Shown here one piece after another: positions 41,201-50,164 of a DNA stretch of 64,000 nucleotides. This DNA comes from Comamonadaceae bacterium (GTDB lineage: Bacteria > Pseudomonadota > Gammaproteobacteria > Burkholderiales > Burkholderiaceae_C): assembly GCA_027483665.1 (NCBI GenBank), contig JAIXUC010000025.1:124001-188000 (forward strand), in the 5' to 3' direction. The position numbers and the translations under genes are program-made. The first letter of the stretch is position 1. Each line of letters starts with the position of its first letter. The notes beneath the pieces were generated by a model, which was not told the origin of the DNA, made no database searches, and saw only the letters and a program-made list of their open reading frames with translations.

Positions 41201-41768
41201 TCTCGCGGGTGTCAGACAAGCGGTTCTCCGTCTCGCGACGGCGTTCCTTGTATTTAGAAACGCCCGCGGCTTCTTCAAGAAACAAGCGCAGCTCTTCGGG
41301 GCGTGACTCGATGATGCGGCTGATGGTGCCTTGACCAATGATCGCGTAGGCGCGAGGGCCCAGCCCTGTTCCCAAAAAAACGTCTTGGACGTCGCGACGG
41401 CGCACCGGCTGGTTGTTGATGTAGTAGCTGCTGGTGCCATCACGCGTGAGCACGCGCTTGACCGCTACTTCAGCGAACTGGCTCCACTGTCCGCCTGCGC
41501 GATGGTCGGCGTTGTCAAACACCAGCTCGACGCTGGCTCGGCTGGCCGGTTTACGGCTGGTAGTGCCGTTGAAGATGACGTCTTGCATCGACTCGCCGCG
41601 CAGCTCGGATGCACGACTTTCTCCCAGCACCCACCGCACCGCATCCATGATGTTGGACTTGCCGCAGCCGTTGGGGCCGACCACGCCGACCAGCTGACCA
41701 GGCAACAGAAAGTTGGTGGGCTCGGCGAAAGACTTGAAGCCCGAAAGTTTGATGGAGCTAAGACGCAC
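38226..41768 (-). CDS. smc: Chromosome segregation protein SMC
   Basis: ATPase of the chromosome-condensing complex. The 1180-residue protein starts with GTG 41768 (MRLSSIKLSGFKSF), has Walker A GPNGCGKSN (31-39), long coiled coils (about 170-500 and 670-1020), a central hinge (about 510-650) and the C-terminal signature LLSGGEKALTAIAL with Walker B FCLLDEVDAPLDDAN. No strong ribosome binding site is visible. The gene heads smc-zipA-ligA-def. Confidence 0.96.
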   Translation of the reverse strand: MRLSSIKLSGFKSFAEPTNFLLPGQLVGVVGPNGCGKSNIMDAVRWVLGESRASELRGESMQDVIFNGTTSRKPASRASVELVFDNADHRAGGQWSQFAEVAVKRVLTRDGTSSYYINNQPVRRRDVQDVFLGTGLGPRAYAIIGQGTISRIIESRPEELRLFLEEAAGVSKYKERRRETENRLSDTRENLTRVEDILRELGANLERLERQAEVARTYTTLQQAAELKQHQLWLLRQREAQQEQARLQQEVAEAINQLEARLAALRHTEADLESVRQTHYAAGDQLNQAQGFLYEASAEVGRLEAEIRFVVEGRQRAEQRLLQLQEQAAHWADRQQEARQEAAQLQAQLDGAASQAQELTAQVEEQSLRLPQLQDTWRQAQADANTQRLGVVQVQQQIQVLAAEQRSIDEQTRSLEQRRERLSADQQALQSPDDTGLQAQQARLAEAQVNAELADARWHELQDQLPQLDEQRRAHQQTLNADMARQAELHARLEATRSLQEKVQTDGKLRPWLARHGLDGLQALWTRLQVEPGWESAIEAGLRERLGALEVSRLEQVVSFATDAPPAKLSFYAPSSSANTTAAGTADPRQWPEGVVSLCSRLRSGDAAQQALLNHWLHGCWSAEHLGAALAARSLLMPGESIFVPSGHGVGLHSVDFYAQDSEQSGLLARAQDIDNLERQTRSQALIVEEARSQLARAESGYAEAAQRLVELRRAATQTQSDAHALQVQVLQLVQQAEQARQRSDQISGDLSDAYTQLATLAERRAACEARFEELDMQLADSQERHAQLDERAMAADQAIQDAREQLRRLERQAQEASFGERSLQARLAELARAALTAEQQGQAVATEAQRTREEMARLTEASAQAGLQAALALKLEREQALGALRSQYDDLTTKLRASDERRLQLERDLEPMRVRIGDLQLKEQAARLGVEQFEEHLAQGKADVPAVAKSIEESGVRLTGLASEIERLQRDIQALGAVNLAALDELALASERKQFLDAQSADLNEAIHTLEDAIRKIDGETRELLGGTFKTVNEHFGRMFPELFGGGQARLVMTGEEILDSGVQVMAQPPGKKNQTIHLLSGGEKALTAIALVFAIFHLNPAPFCLLDEVDAPLDDANTERYAKLVTSMSRGTQFLFISHNKIAMEMAEQLIGVTMQEQGVSRIVAVDMDSAASLVQLA

Positions 41769-41804
41769 GTTCGTGAAGCAAGTTGATGCGGCTGCCTTGG
41801 CGGC

Positions 41805-42164
41805 TTAGGCGTGTGGCCTCAGGTAATGCCGCACTTCCGCCAATACCAGTTGCAAGTTGGGCTGTACCGCATCGAAAGCCACCAGCACGGTGGCCGGCGC
41901 AGATTCTTTGCTCAGTGCTTCGACCGTGGCCACTTGGTCAACCACTTCGTCAGAACAGAACACCGGCACAAAGCCCTTCAGGGGATGCAGCAGCTTTTGC
42001 GCCCCAGCAACATCGTCTGCCAACAGACGCTCGCGCACCGAAGGCACCTCCGAGTCGAGTGCTTGCTCAAACAGGCGCAGCATGACCAACATTTCAGCGT
42101 GGTCACCGATGAAATCCATCGCACGCTCGATCGACAGGAAGTGATAGGGAGTGTTCAGACTCAT
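41805..42164 (-). CDS. Stand-alone Hpt (histidine phosphotransfer) domain protein
   Basis: 119-residue helical protein with the Hpt core motif HPLKGFVPVFC, putting the phospho-accepting histidine at His60. No kinase or receiver domain is fused or adjacent. The start is ATG 42164 with AGGA about 10 nt upstream, and TACAAT on the minus strand (42250-42245) is a likely -10 box. It could pass phosphate between a hybrid kinase and a response regulator encoded elsewhere; partner unknown. Confidence 0.8.
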   Translation of the reverse strand: MSLNTPYHFLSIERAMDFIGDHAEMLVMLRLFEQALDSEVPSVRERLLADDVAGAQKLLHPLKGFVPVFCSDEVVDQVATVEALSKESAPATVLVAFDAVQPNLQLVLAEVRHYLRPHA

Positions 42165-42244
42165 CGGGGATCCTGTTGACTGGACTGGAACCGCAGGTTA
42201 GCCGCCAGCCAAACAGACACAGCCAGCCACCAACGTCGGTCGGG

Positions 42245-42250
42245 ATTGTA
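42245..42250 (-). promoter_or_regulatory. Candidate -10 box of the Hpt gene
   Basis: TACAAT on the minus strand, 5 of 6 matches to consensus; the start would be near 42238, giving a leader of about 74 nt. It lies back-to-back with the dapC box at 42274-42279. Confidence 0.4.
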
Positions 42251-42273
42251 GGAGGGGGCCAGTGGTGGGTTGG

Positions 42274-42279
42274 GATAAT
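42274..42279 (+). promoter_or_regulatory. -10 box of dapC, leaderless arrangement
   Basis: GATAAT preceded by GGTTGG lies 6 nt before the dapC ATG at 42286, so transcription would begin at the start codon. There is no ribosome binding site between the box and the ATG. Confidence 0.45.
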
Positions 42280-42285
42280 GCCGAG

Positions 42286-43473
42286 ATGAATCCGCGACTG
42301 TCTGCACTGCAGGCCTACCCCTTCGAACGCCTGCGTCAGTTGCTGGCCGGCGTCACGCCAGCGCCTGGCCATGCGCCCATCAGTTTGGGCATCGGTGAAC
42401 CGAAACATGCCACCCCGTCCCTCATTGCGGAGGCTATCGCACAAAACATGCGCGGGCTTTCCAGCTACCCAGCGACCCAGGGGGAACTTTCTCTCAGGCA
42501 AGCACTGGTAGCCTGGGTGCAGCGCCGCTACGGCCTGGCCCTGGACCCACAGCGCCACGTGCTGCCCGTGAGTGGCTCTCGCGAGGCGCTGTTTGCGATT
42601 GCACAAACCGTCATTGACCCGGAAGAGCGCGGGGCTGTGGTGCTGTGCCCCAACCCGTTCTATCAAATCTATGAGGGCGCAGCGCTTCTGGCCGGTGCCA
42701 CCCCTTGGTTTGTGCCGAGTGACCCCGCACGTAACTTTGGCCTGAATTGGGACACGGTGCCGCCCGAGGTCTGGGCACGTACGCGCATGGTTTATGTCTG
42801 CACGCCGGGCAACCCAGCTGGGGCTGTGATGGGCATCGAAGAGTGGAAAACACTCTTTGCCTTGAGCGACCAACACGGTTTTGTGATCGTATCGGACGAG
42901 TGCTACAGCGAAATCTACTTCCGCGAGGAACCTCCGCTGGGTAGCCTGGAAGCTGCGGCGGCGCTCGGCAGGCATGAGTTCCCAAGGCTGCTGTCCATTA
43001 CCAGCTTGTCCAAACGCAGCAACGTGCCGGGCATGCGCAGCGGCTTCTGCGCTGGAGACCCTGAGCTCATTCAAGCTTTTCTGCTCTACCGCACCTATCA
43101 CGGTTGTGCGCTGGGGCCGGTGGTGCAGGCAGCCAGCCGGGTTGCGTGGTCAGACGAAGCCCATGTGCATGCCAACCGGGCACTCTACCGCGAGAAGTTT
43201 TTGCGCATCACACCCAAGCTGGCCGAGGTCATGGACGTGCGCTTGCCCGATGCCGGCTTCTACCTATGGGCGCAGGTGCATGGCAGCGATACAGAGTTCG
43301 CCCGCGAACTGTTCGCTCAATACAATGTGGTCGTTTTGCCGGGGAGCTACTTGGCGCGTGAGGCGCTTGGCCACAACCCTGGCGCAGGGCGGGTTCGGCT
43401 CGCTTTGGTTGCTGACATGGCAGAGTGCGAAGAAGCAGCCCGACGCATCGTTGAGTTTGTACGAGCACGCTGA
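42286..43473 (+). CDS. dapC: Succinyldiaminopimelate transaminase DapC
   Basis: PLP aminotransferase that makes N-succinyl-LL-2,6-diaminopimelate in the lysine/peptidoglycan pathway. The 395-residue fold type I protein starts at ATG 42286 ([16 protein letters not shown]). It shows [34 protein letters not shown] and the PLP-lysine motif [15 protein letters not shown]. Upstream of dapD with a 94-bp gap, matching the assignment. The start codon lies right after a GATAAT box. Confidence 0.93.
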   Translation: MNPRLSALQAYPFERLRQLLAGVTPAPGHAPISLGIGEPKHATPSLIAEAIAQNMRGLSSYPATQGELSLRQALVAWVQRRYGLALDPQRHVLPVSGSREALFAIAQTVIDPEERGAVVLCPNPFYQIYEGAALLAGATPWFVPSDPARNFGLNWDTVPPEVWARTRMVYVCTPGNPAGAVMGIEEWKTLFALSDQHGFVIVSDECYSEIYFREEPPLGSLEAAAALGRHEFPRLLSITSLSKRSNVPGMRSGFCAGDPELIQAFLLYRTYHGCALGPVVQAASRVAWSDEAHVHANRALYREKFLRITPKLAEVMDVRLPDAGFYLWAQVHGSDTEFARELFAQYNVVVLPGSYLAREALGHNPGAGRVRLALVADMAECEEAARRIVEFVRAR

Positions 43474-43567
43474 CCAGTCACTGAGCGTCCATCCCCGATT
43501 TGTCCTGCTTTCTTTGCCCTGTGTTTTCCCGCATTCACTTCATCCGATACGGCGAGCCCCCAACTTC

Positions 43568-44392
43568 ATGACCGATTCCCTGCAGCAAACCATCGACCAG
43601 GCTTGGGAGCAGCGCAGCGCCCTGTCCCCAATTTCCCATCCCAAAGAGGTGGCGGATGCTGTGGAGCATGTCATTGCCGAACTGAACCGGGGCGCGCTTC
43701 GAGTGGCTACCAGGCAGGGCGTGGGGCAATGGACAACTCACCAGTGGATAAAAAAAGCGGTGTTGCTGAGCTTTCGACTGCGTGACAACGAATTGGTGCG
43801 CGCCGGAGACTTGGGCTTTTACGACAAGGTTCAGACCAAGTTTGGCCAGCTCGATGAGGAAGAGATGCGTGCCACGGGCGTGCGCGTGGTTCCACCGGCG
43901 GTGGCCAGGCGCGGCAGTTTCATCGCTCGCGGCGCGATTCTGATGCCGAGCTACGTGAACATCGGAGCCTACGTTGATGAAGGCACGATGGTCGACACTT
44001 GGGCGACCGTGGGTTCTTGTGCCCAAGTTGGCAAGAACGTTCACTTGTCTGGTGGCGTGGGCTTGGGCGGGGTGTTGGAGCCATTGCAGGCCAACCCCAC
44101 GATCATTGAAGACAACTGCTTTATTGGTGCGCGCTCAGAAGTCGTAGAAGGCGTCATCGTCGAGGAAAACTCTGTGATCTCGATGGGTGTGTACATCGGC
44201 CAAAGCACCAAGATTTATGACCGCGCCACTGGCGAAATCAGCTACGGCCGAGTGCCAGCAGGTTCTGTGGTGGTGTCGGGCAACCTGCCCAGTGCGGATG
44301 GCAAGTACAGCTTGTATTGCGCCGTCATCGTCAAGCGTGTGGATGCGCAGACCCGTGCCAAGACCAGCTTGAACGAACTTCTTCGCGACTAA
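43568..44392 (+). CDS. dapD: Tetrahydrodipicolinate N-succinyltransferase DapD
   Basis: Adds succinyl-CoA to tetrahydrodipicolinate, committing to the succinylase branch of lysine synthesis. The 274-residue protein, the same length as E. coli DapD, starts at ATG 43568 ([15 protein letters not shown]). It has an N-terminal helical domain and then the left-handed beta-helix of hexapeptide repeats ([43 protein letters not shown]). The open frame extends far upstream over dapC, but this part is out of frame with it. Confidence 0.97.
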   Translation: MTDSLQQTIDQAWEQRSALSPISHPKEVADAVEHVIAELNRGALRVATRQGVGQWTTHQWIKKAVLLSFRLRDNELVRAGDLGFYDKVQTKFGQLDEEEMRATGVRVVPPAVARRGSFIARGAILMPSYVNIGAYVDEGTMVDTWATVGSCAQVGKNVHLSGGVGLGGVLEPLQANPTIIEDNCFIGARSEVVEGVIVEENSVISMGVYIGQSTKIYDRATGEISYGRVPAGSVVVSGNLPSADGKYSLYCAVIVKRVDAQTRAKTSLNELLRD

Positions 44393-44451
44393 AGCCCACG
44401 CCCAGCCCGCGCCTGTCCGAGCCCAATGCAACTGCCGCCTAGGAGTCCCCG

Positions 44452-45594
44452 ATGAGCACCATGGAACGGATCTTGCGCTTGATGGCGGAGAAAAAAGCGT
44501 CGGACCTCTACCTTTCGTCGCACTCCCCTGCCCTCATCAAGATCAACGGTCAGACGGTTCCGGTGAACAACCAGGTGCTGCCCAGCGATGCGCCTTTGGC
44601 GTTGCTGGCAGAGGTCCTCCCAGCCACGCGCATTGAAGAGTTGCAAGACGTGGGTGAGCTCAACATGGCGCTGCCCATGGCTGGGGTGGGCAGCTTTCGT
44701 ATCAGCGCCATGCGCCAGCGCGGAAGCTACGCGGCTGTGGTGCGCTACATCAGCTCGAACATTCCACCGTTGGACACCCTCAGTCTGCCGCCGATCCTGG
44801 CCGACCTCATCATGGAAAAGCGTGGGCTCATCTTGGTGGTTGGGGCCACTGGTTCAGGCAAAAGCACAACCCTTTCGGCCATGCTGGACTACCGCAATGA
44901 GAACGTGGCCGGGCACATCCTCACGATCGAAGACCCGATCGAGTTTTTGTTCAAGAACAAAAAGTCGGTGGTCAACCAACGCGAGATCGGCATCGATACG
45001 CAGTCTCTGCAAGTCGCGCTGAAGAATGCCTTGCGTCAAGCGCCCGATGTGATCTTGATCGGCGAAATCCGCGACCGCGAAACCATGTCAGCAGCCATCG
45101 CTTACGCGCAGTCGGGGCACCTTTGCATGGCCACCATGCACGCCAACAACAGCTACCAAGCCCTCAACCGCGTGCTCAGCTTCTATCCCGTCGAAGTTCG
45201 CCCCACCATGTTGGGCGACTTGTCTGCTGCGCTCAAGGCGGTCATTTCGCAACGCCTCATCCGCATGCCAGACGGCCTTCGCACACCGGCCGTCGAAGTT
45301 TTGCTCAACACCAAACTGGTGGCGGAGTTGGTTGAAAAAGGTGATTTTTCTGCTGTCAAAGAGGCCATGGAAAAGTCGATGGCTGAGGGCTCACAAACCT
45401 TCGAGCAAGACTTGGCCCGCCTGATCGCCAGCGGCAAGATCGACCGCAAGGAAGGCTTGGCCAACGCCGACTCGCCTACCAACCTCATGTGGCGTCTTGC
45501 CAACGACTTCGAGAACAAAAAGCCCAGCATCTTGCAGGAAGACCCAGACGACATTCCCTCGTTTACCGAGATCACGCTGGACGTCAAGCCCTGA
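44452..45594 (+). CDS. pilU: Type IV pilus retraction ATPase, PilU type
   Basis: Hexameric secretion ATPase of the GspE/PilT family that supports pilus retraction with PilT. The 380-residue protein starts at ATG 44452 with TAGGAG upstream. It has Walker [10 protein letters not shown] near 131, the Asp box ([10 protein letters not shown]), Walker [11 protein letters not shown] and the His box [12 protein letters not shown]. The long C-terminal tail ([20 protein letters not shown]) is typical of PilU rather than PilT. It lies between dapD and dapE (1-bp gap to dapE); no other pil gene is near. Confidence 0.9.
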   Translation: MSTMERILRLMAEKKASDLYLSSHSPALIKINGQTVPVNNQVLPSDAPLALLAEVLPATRIEELQDVGELNMALPMAGVGSFRISAMRQRGSYAAVVRYISSNIPPLDTLSLPPILADLIMEKRGLILVVGATGSGKSTTLSAMLDYRNENVAGHILTIEDPIEFLFKNKKSVVNQREIGIDTQSLQVALKNALRQAPDVILIGEIRDRETMSAAIAYAQSGHLCMATMHANNSYQALNRVLSFYPVEVRPTMLGDLSAALKAVISQRLIRMPDGLRTPAVEVLLNTKLVAELVEKGDFSAVKEAMEKSMAEGSQTFEQDLARLIASGKIDRKEGLANADSPTNLMWRLANDFENKKPSILQEDPDDIPSFTEITLDVKP

Positions 45595-45595
45595 G

Positions 45596-46747
45596 ATGAG
45601 CGCCACACTGCTGCTGACTGAACAACTGCTGGCCTGCCGTTCCACCACCCCGAACGACGCGCAGTGCCAAGCCATCATTGCAGAGCGTTTGCGCCCTTTG
45701 GGATTCACTTGCGAAACGCTGGTCTACGGACCACCCGATTTCCGCGTGACCAACTTGTGGGCGCATCGCGCAGGGCTTGCGGCTGACGCGCCTCGGCTGG
45801 TGTTCGCGGGCCACACCGACGTGGTGCCGACCGGCCCACTGCCAGCTTGGCACAGCGACCCGTTCGTTCCCACGCACCGCGACGGCAATCTGTATGGCCG
45901 TGGAGCCAGCGACATGAAAACCTCGCTAGCCGCTATGGTGGTGGCTTGCGAAGAGCATTTGGCGGCGCACCCGCAGACACCGCTGTCCTTGGCCTTTTTG
46001 CTGACCAGCGACGAGGAGGGCCCAGCCTTGGACGGCACGGTGGCCGTTTGCCGCGAGTTGCAGGCGCGCGGGGAGCGGCTGGACTACTGCGTGGTGGGCG
46101 AGCCCACCTCGGTGCTTCGCACGGGCGACATGATCAAAAACGGGCGGCGTGGTTCGCTGACGGGCAAATTGACGGTGCGCGGCAAGCAGGGCCATGTGGC
46201 TTACCCCCACCTGGCGCGCAATCCCATCCACTTGCTCGCCCCGGCCCTGGCCGAGCTCACCCAGATCGTCTGGGATGGAGGCAACGAGCACTTCCCGCCG
46301 ACCACTTGGCAGGTCAGCAACATCCACGGCGGAACGGGCGTGGGCAACGTCATTCCAGGCGAGGTGGTGGTGGACTTCAACTTTCGCTTCAGCGCCGAGT
46401 CCACACCCGATTCTTTGCAGCAGCGGATAGAGGATGTTCTGAAGCGCCATGGCTTGGACACCACGATCAGCTGGACGCTGGGCGGTCGACCTTTCCTGAC
46501 CCGTCCTGGTACTTTGGTGGATGCAGTGCGGCGCGCCATTCGCGACGAGACCGGCCAGGAGGCCGAGCTATCCACAACCGGTGGTACCAGCGATGGTCGC
46601 TTCTTGGCCGAGGTGTGTCCGCAGGTGATTGAACTTGGCCCGCCCAACGCCACCATCCACCAAGTCAATGAGTGCGTGGCGCTGGCTGACATCGAGCCGC
46701 TGAAAAACATCTACCGCCGGTTGATCGAACAGCTGGCTGTCGCATGA
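45596..46747 (+). CDS. dapE: Succinyl-diaminopimelate desuccinylase DapE
   Basis: Zinc metallopeptidase that hydrolyses N-succinyl-LL-DAP. The 383-residue protein starts at ATG 45596 ([17 protein letters not shown]), 1 nt after pilU. Metal and active-site regions of the M20 family are visible: [46 protein letters not shown], and [11 protein letters not shown] with FL and a C-terminal HQVNE. It overlaps prmB by 4 bp. Confidence 0.96.
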   Translation: MSATLLLTEQLLACRSTTPNDAQCQAIIAERLRPLGFTCETLVYGPPDFRVTNLWAHRAGLAADAPRLVFAGHTDVVPTGPLPAWHSDPFVPTHRDGNLYGRGASDMKTSLAAMVVACEEHLAAHPQTPLSLAFLLTSDEEGPALDGTVAVCRELQARGERLDYCVVGEPTSVLRTGDMIKNGRRGSLTGKLTVRGKQGHVAYPHLARNPIHLLAPALAELTQIVWDGGNEHFPPTTWQVSNIHGGTGVGNVIPGEVVVDFNFRFSAESTPDSLQQRIEDVLKRHGLDTTISWTLGGRPFLTRPGTLVDAVRRAIRDETGQEAELSTTGGTSDGRFLAEVCPQVIELGPPNATIHQVNECVALADIEPLKNIYRRLIEQLAVA

Positions 46748-47646
46748 ACGTCATCGAAGCCATTGAATGGGCGGCTGCCCGACTGGAAGATGCCGGCGTT
46801 GCTTTCGGGCAAGGCACAGACAACGCCTTTGACGAGGCCGCTTGGTTGGTTCTGTGGCGCTTGGGTTTGCCCTTGGACAGCGATCTGGCTGGACCAGAGT
46901 CAGCGATGGCAGAGCAAATCTTGTCACTGCCGGCAGAAGAAGAGGTGCGCGCCTTGATCGAGCAGCGCATACGCACGCGCCAGCCTGCGGCCTATCTGAC
47001 TGGCGAAGCATGGCTGCAAGGCGTGCCCTTTTTTGTGGATGCACGCAGCATCGTTCCGCGCTCCTTCATTGCCGAACTGCTGGCCGTCGGTGGCATCGAT
47101 CCGTGGCTGGGCGAGCACACGCGGCAGGTGCTCGATCTGTGTACCGGCAATGCCAGCCTGGCCGTGCTGGCAGCGATGGCATGGCCCGAAGTGCAGGTCA
47201 CAGCTGCTGACGTATCGGCAGATGCGCTGGCCGTCGCCGAGCGCAACGTGGCCCGGCATGGTATGCAGCAGCGCATCAGCCTGCGCCACAGTGACGGATT
47301 GTTGGCACTGGACGGTCCGCCACTGGGCCGCTTCGACCTCATCTTGTGTAACCCGCCCTACGTCAATCGGCACAGCATGGAGTTGCTACCACCCGAGTTC
47401 CGCGCGGAGCCTGCGCTGGCGCTTGACGGGGGCTACGACGGGATGGACTTCATCCGGCCGCTGCTGGCCAGCGTGGCGGCTCACCTCACCGACGAGGGCG
47501 TGCTGGTGCTGGAAATTGGCCATGAGCGCGAGCACTTCGAGGCAGCGTTTGCAGAGCTGAGCCCAGTTTGGCTCTCTACATCGGCTGGTGACGACCACGT
47601 CCTGCTTTTCACTCGCATCGACTTGGTCGCGGAGAGCGCAGCTTGA
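46744..47646 (+). CDS. prmB: 50S ribosomal protein L3 N(5)-glutamine methyltransferase PrmB
   Basis: SAM-dependent methyltransferase that modifies ribosomal protein L3. The 300-residue protein has the SAM-binding motif [16 protein letters not shown] and the NPPY catalytic motif ([14 protein letters not shown]), plus the N-terminal helical domain. ATG 46744 overlaps dapE (ATGA). PrmB and PrmC are close; the CTGNASL form of motif I is PrmB-like. Confidence 0.94.
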   Translation: MNVIEAIEWAAARLEDAGVAFGQGTDNAFDEAAWLVLWRLGLPLDSDLAGPESAMAEQILSLPAEEEVRALIEQRIRTRQPAAYLTGEAWLQGVPFFVDARSIVPRSFIAELLAVGGIDPWLGEHTRQVLDLCTGNASLAVLAAMAWPEVQVTAADVSADALAVAERNVARHGMQQRISLRHSDGLLALDGPPLGRFDLILCNPPYVNRHSMELLPPEFRAEPALALDGGYDGMDFIRPLLASVAAHLTDEGVLVLEIGHEREHFEAAFAELSPVWLSTSAGDDHVLLFTRIDLVAESAA

Positions 47647-49703
47647 TCACATTGCGCCAAGTGGTGCTGCGGCGCAGCGCCCGCGTGTTGCTTGACCAAG
47701 CGACCTTGACCATCAACCCCGGCGAAAAGGTGGGACTGGTCGGGCGCAACGGGGCTGGCAAGTCCACGTTGTTCGCGTTGCTCAACGGCAGCCTGCATGA
47801 AGACGGCGGAGACTTCTCCATGCCTCGCCAGTGGCGGCTGTCTCAAGTGGCTCAGCACATGCCGGAAACCGGCGAAAGCGCGACCGACTTTGTGCTCGGC
47901 GGGGACACGCTGTTGGCAGACCTCACGCAGCAACTGGCCACCCTCGAGGCCGACCCAGATGCCGATGGCATGGCGCTCGCCCAACTGCACGCAGATTTGG
48001 GCGACGCCGGCGCACACGACTCCGCTTCACGGGCGCAGTCCCTCATCTTGGGGCTGGGTTTCACGGTTGATCAACTGCAACAGCCAGTCAACAGCTTTTC
48101 TGGCGGCTGGCGCATGCGTTTGCAGCTGGCCAGGGCTCTGATGTGCCCCGCTGATTTGCTGCTGCTCGACGAGCCAACCAACCACCTGGATTTGGATGCC
48201 TTGGTCTGGCTGGAAGGCTGGCTGCAGCGCTACGCCGGCACGATGGTGGTCATCAGCCACGACCGCGAGTTTCTGGATGCGGTCACGCAGGTGACGGTGC
48301 ATATCGAGAACGCCAAGCTCAACCGCTACGGCGGGAACTACAGCGCCTTCGAGAACCTGCGCCTACAGCAAATGGCGCTGCAGCAGTCCGCTTTCGATCG
48401 CCAGCAAGAGAAGGTGGCGCACCTTCAGAAATTCATTGACCGCTTCAAGGCCAAAGCCAGCAAAGCGCGCCAGGCACAAAGCCGCGTCAAGGCGCTGGAA
48501 CGCATGGAGCGCGTGGCGCCGCTGCTCGCGGAGGCGGAGTTCACGTTTGAATTCCGCGACCCCGGCCATGTGCCCAACCCCATGCTCACCATCACCGGTG
48601 CAGACGTGGGCTACCACGTGGAAGGCTCGCCACTGCCGATCGTGCGCAATGTCGGCCGCTCGGTTTTGGCCGGCCAGCGCATTGGCATCTTGGGCGCCAA
48701 CGGGCAAGGCAAGTCCACCTTGGTGAAAACCATCGCGCGCGACTTGGCGCCCTTGGCGGGCGATTTCACCGAAGGCAAAGGCCTGCGCATTGGCTACTTC
48801 GCCCAGCAGGAGTTGGACGTACTGCGCTCGCAGGACACACCGCTGGAGCACATGGTTCGCCTGTCGCGAGATTCGGCCGCTGCTGGGGGCGAGTCGGGCA
48901 CGGAGCAGGCCTTGCGCGGCTACTTGGGCAGCTTCAACTTCAGCGGCGACATGGTCAAGCAGACGGTTGGAACCATGAGCGGCGGCGAGAAGGCGCGTTT
49001 GGTGTTGGCCATGATCGTGTGGCAGCGGCCCAACTTGCTGCTCCTCGATGAGCCCACCAACCACCTGGACCTGTCCACCCGTGAGGCTTTGTCAGTGGCG
49101 CTCAACGAGTTTGAAGGCTCTGTTCTGCTGGTCAGCCACGATCGCGCGCTCCTGCGCTCGGTGTGCGATGAATTCTGGCTGGTTGCCAATGCCGCAGTGC
49201 GCCCCTTCGATGGCGATCTGGACGACTACCAGCAGTTTTTGCTGGACCATGCTCGCCAACAGCGCGAGGAACGTTCATCTGGCGCTGGCAGCGCTGCGCG
49301 CGCGCCCTACGCACAGCAAACCGGCACATCGGACCTGTCATCTCCATCCAAGGCAGCTGGCCCCGAAGTTCATGCCCACGGCGCTTCAGTCACGCCCCCT
49401 ACAGCACGCTCTGGACTGTCGACAGTGCCAACACATCCACCGGCTCAGAACAAAGCCCCCAAGCCGCGTGGCCCAGACCCCACCAAACCCCTGCGCCGGG
49501 AAATGGCAGACCTAGAGGCCAAGATGGAGTGTCTGACCCAGGAAAAACGGGTGTTGGAGAGGTCGATGCAAGAGCCCGAGGCGGTAGCGCGAATGGCCGT
49601 TCTGGGGCGGGAGCTGCAGCGCATTGGAGCCAGCCTGCAAGCTACAGAGGAACACTGGCTGGCCTTGGGAGAGCAGCTCCAAGCGCTACAGACGCAGCCC
49701 TGA
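47643..49703 (+). CDS. ABC-F family ATPase (YheS type)
   Basis: Soluble ribosome-associated ATPase of the ABC-F family, with no TM domain. The 686-residue protein starts with TTG 47643, overlapping the prmB stop. It has two ABC domains: Walker A GRNGAGKST near 36 with signature FSGGWRMRL, and GANGQGKST near 350 with MSGGEKARL. Between them is an inter-domain linker rich in basic residues (KAKASKARQAQSRVKALERMERV), and it ends with a disordered Pro/Ala/Ser region (about 545-615) and a C-terminal coiled coil. Housekeeping translational role is more likely than antibiotic resistance. Confidence 0.93.
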   Translation: MITLRQVVLRRSARVLLDQATLTINPGEKVGLVGRNGAGKSTLFALLNGSLHEDGGDFSMPRQWRLSQVAQHMPETGESATDFVLGGDTLLADLTQQLATLEADPDADGMALAQLHADLGDAGAHDSASRAQSLILGLGFTVDQLQQPVNSFSGGWRMRLQLARALMCPADLLLLDEPTNHLDLDALVWLEGWLQRYAGTMVVISHDREFLDAVTQVTVHIENAKLNRYGGNYSAFENLRLQQMALQQSAFDRQQEKVAHLQKFIDRFKAKASKARQAQSRVKALERMERVAPLLAEAEFTFEFRDPGHVPNPMLTITGADVGYHVEGSPLPIVRNVGRSVLAGQRIGILGANGQGKSTLVKTIARDLAPLAGDFTEGKGLRIGYFAQQELDVLRSQDTPLEHMVRLSRDSAAAGGESGTEQALRGYLGSFNFSGDMVKQTVGTMSGGEKARLVLAMIVWQRPNLLLLDEPTNHLDLSTREALSVALNEFEGSVLLVSHDRALLRSVCDEFWLVANAAVRPFDGDLDDYQQFLLDHARQQREERSSGAGSAARAPYAQQTGTSDLSSPSKAAGPEVHAHGASVTPPTARSGLSTVPTHPPAQNKAPKPRGPDPTKPLRREMADLEAKMECLTQEKRVLERSMQEPEAVARMAVLGRELQRIGASLQATEEHWLALGEQLQALQTQP

Positions 49704-49769
49704 GGGAGACAGGCCGCTCTAGGCTGCTGCTGCCTCTGACCCCTCCCTCTGGGATGCGCCTGTTGCTAG

Positions 49770-49943
49770 TCAGCCGACGTCGCGCGACACCAGCGAGCCG
49801 AAGTAACGCCCCATGTGTGGCTCTGAAATGTGTGGGTGATGATCAGCGCTGTAGGTGGCAGCCTGGGCTTGAGCACGACGCTGCGCCCATGCCTTCCAAG
49901 CCAGACCGATGCCTTTGAAGACGTCTGCAAAGAACAATCCCAT
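49770..49943 (-). CDS. Small uncharacterised protein, 57 residues
   Basis: Start ATG 49943 has a strong AGGAGAT 7 nt upstream, and the -35/-10 pair at 50033-50006 fits as its promoter, so it is likely real. The product begins MGLFFADVFKGIGLAWKAW, an amphipathic/hydrophobic helix, followed by RRAQAQAATYSADHHPHISEPHMG with clustered His. No known family is recognised. The frame is open further up, but the extra part lacks its own ribosome binding site. It is convergent with the ABC-F gene and divergent from livK. Confidence 0.65.
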   Translation of the reverse strand: MGLFFADVFKGIGLAWKAWAQRRAQAQAATYSADHHPHISEPHMGRYFGSLVSRDVG

Positions 49944-50005
49944 GGTGATCTCCTGCTGGTTGAATGACTGAAACCGACGGATCAGTTCGTTGAACCGTGT
50001 AAACG

Positions 50006-50033
50006 ATATTACGCTTTTTTTGAAAATCGTCAT
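50006..50033 (-). promoter_or_regulatory. Putative promoter of the 57-residue protein gene
   Basis: On the minus strand ATGACG (-35, 50033-50028) and TAATAT (-10, 50011-50006) are 16 bp apart in an AT-rich patch. The start would be near 50000, giving a leader of about 55 nt that contains the ribosome binding site. Confidence 0.45.
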
Positions 50034-50164
50034 ACCGTTTTTTCCTGATCACAAAAAGCCGCTCATCTCAGTCGCTGAAATCGAAGGCGCTCAGGCCATA
50101 ATTTGGAAGCTCTCGCTCTGAAGAAACGCCTTCGACAGCCCCCATCTAACCTAGGAAAACCCTC

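Noticed and set aside
46568-46580. TATCCACA-like sequence in dapE and a TGGATAA-like sequence in dapD
   Set aside because: Single imperfect matches inside coding sequence; expected by chance.
47643-49703. ABC-F protein as antibiotic resistance determinant
   Set aside because: The domain layout and C-terminal coiled coil fit the housekeeping YheS/Uup-like group and it sits in a core gene cluster.
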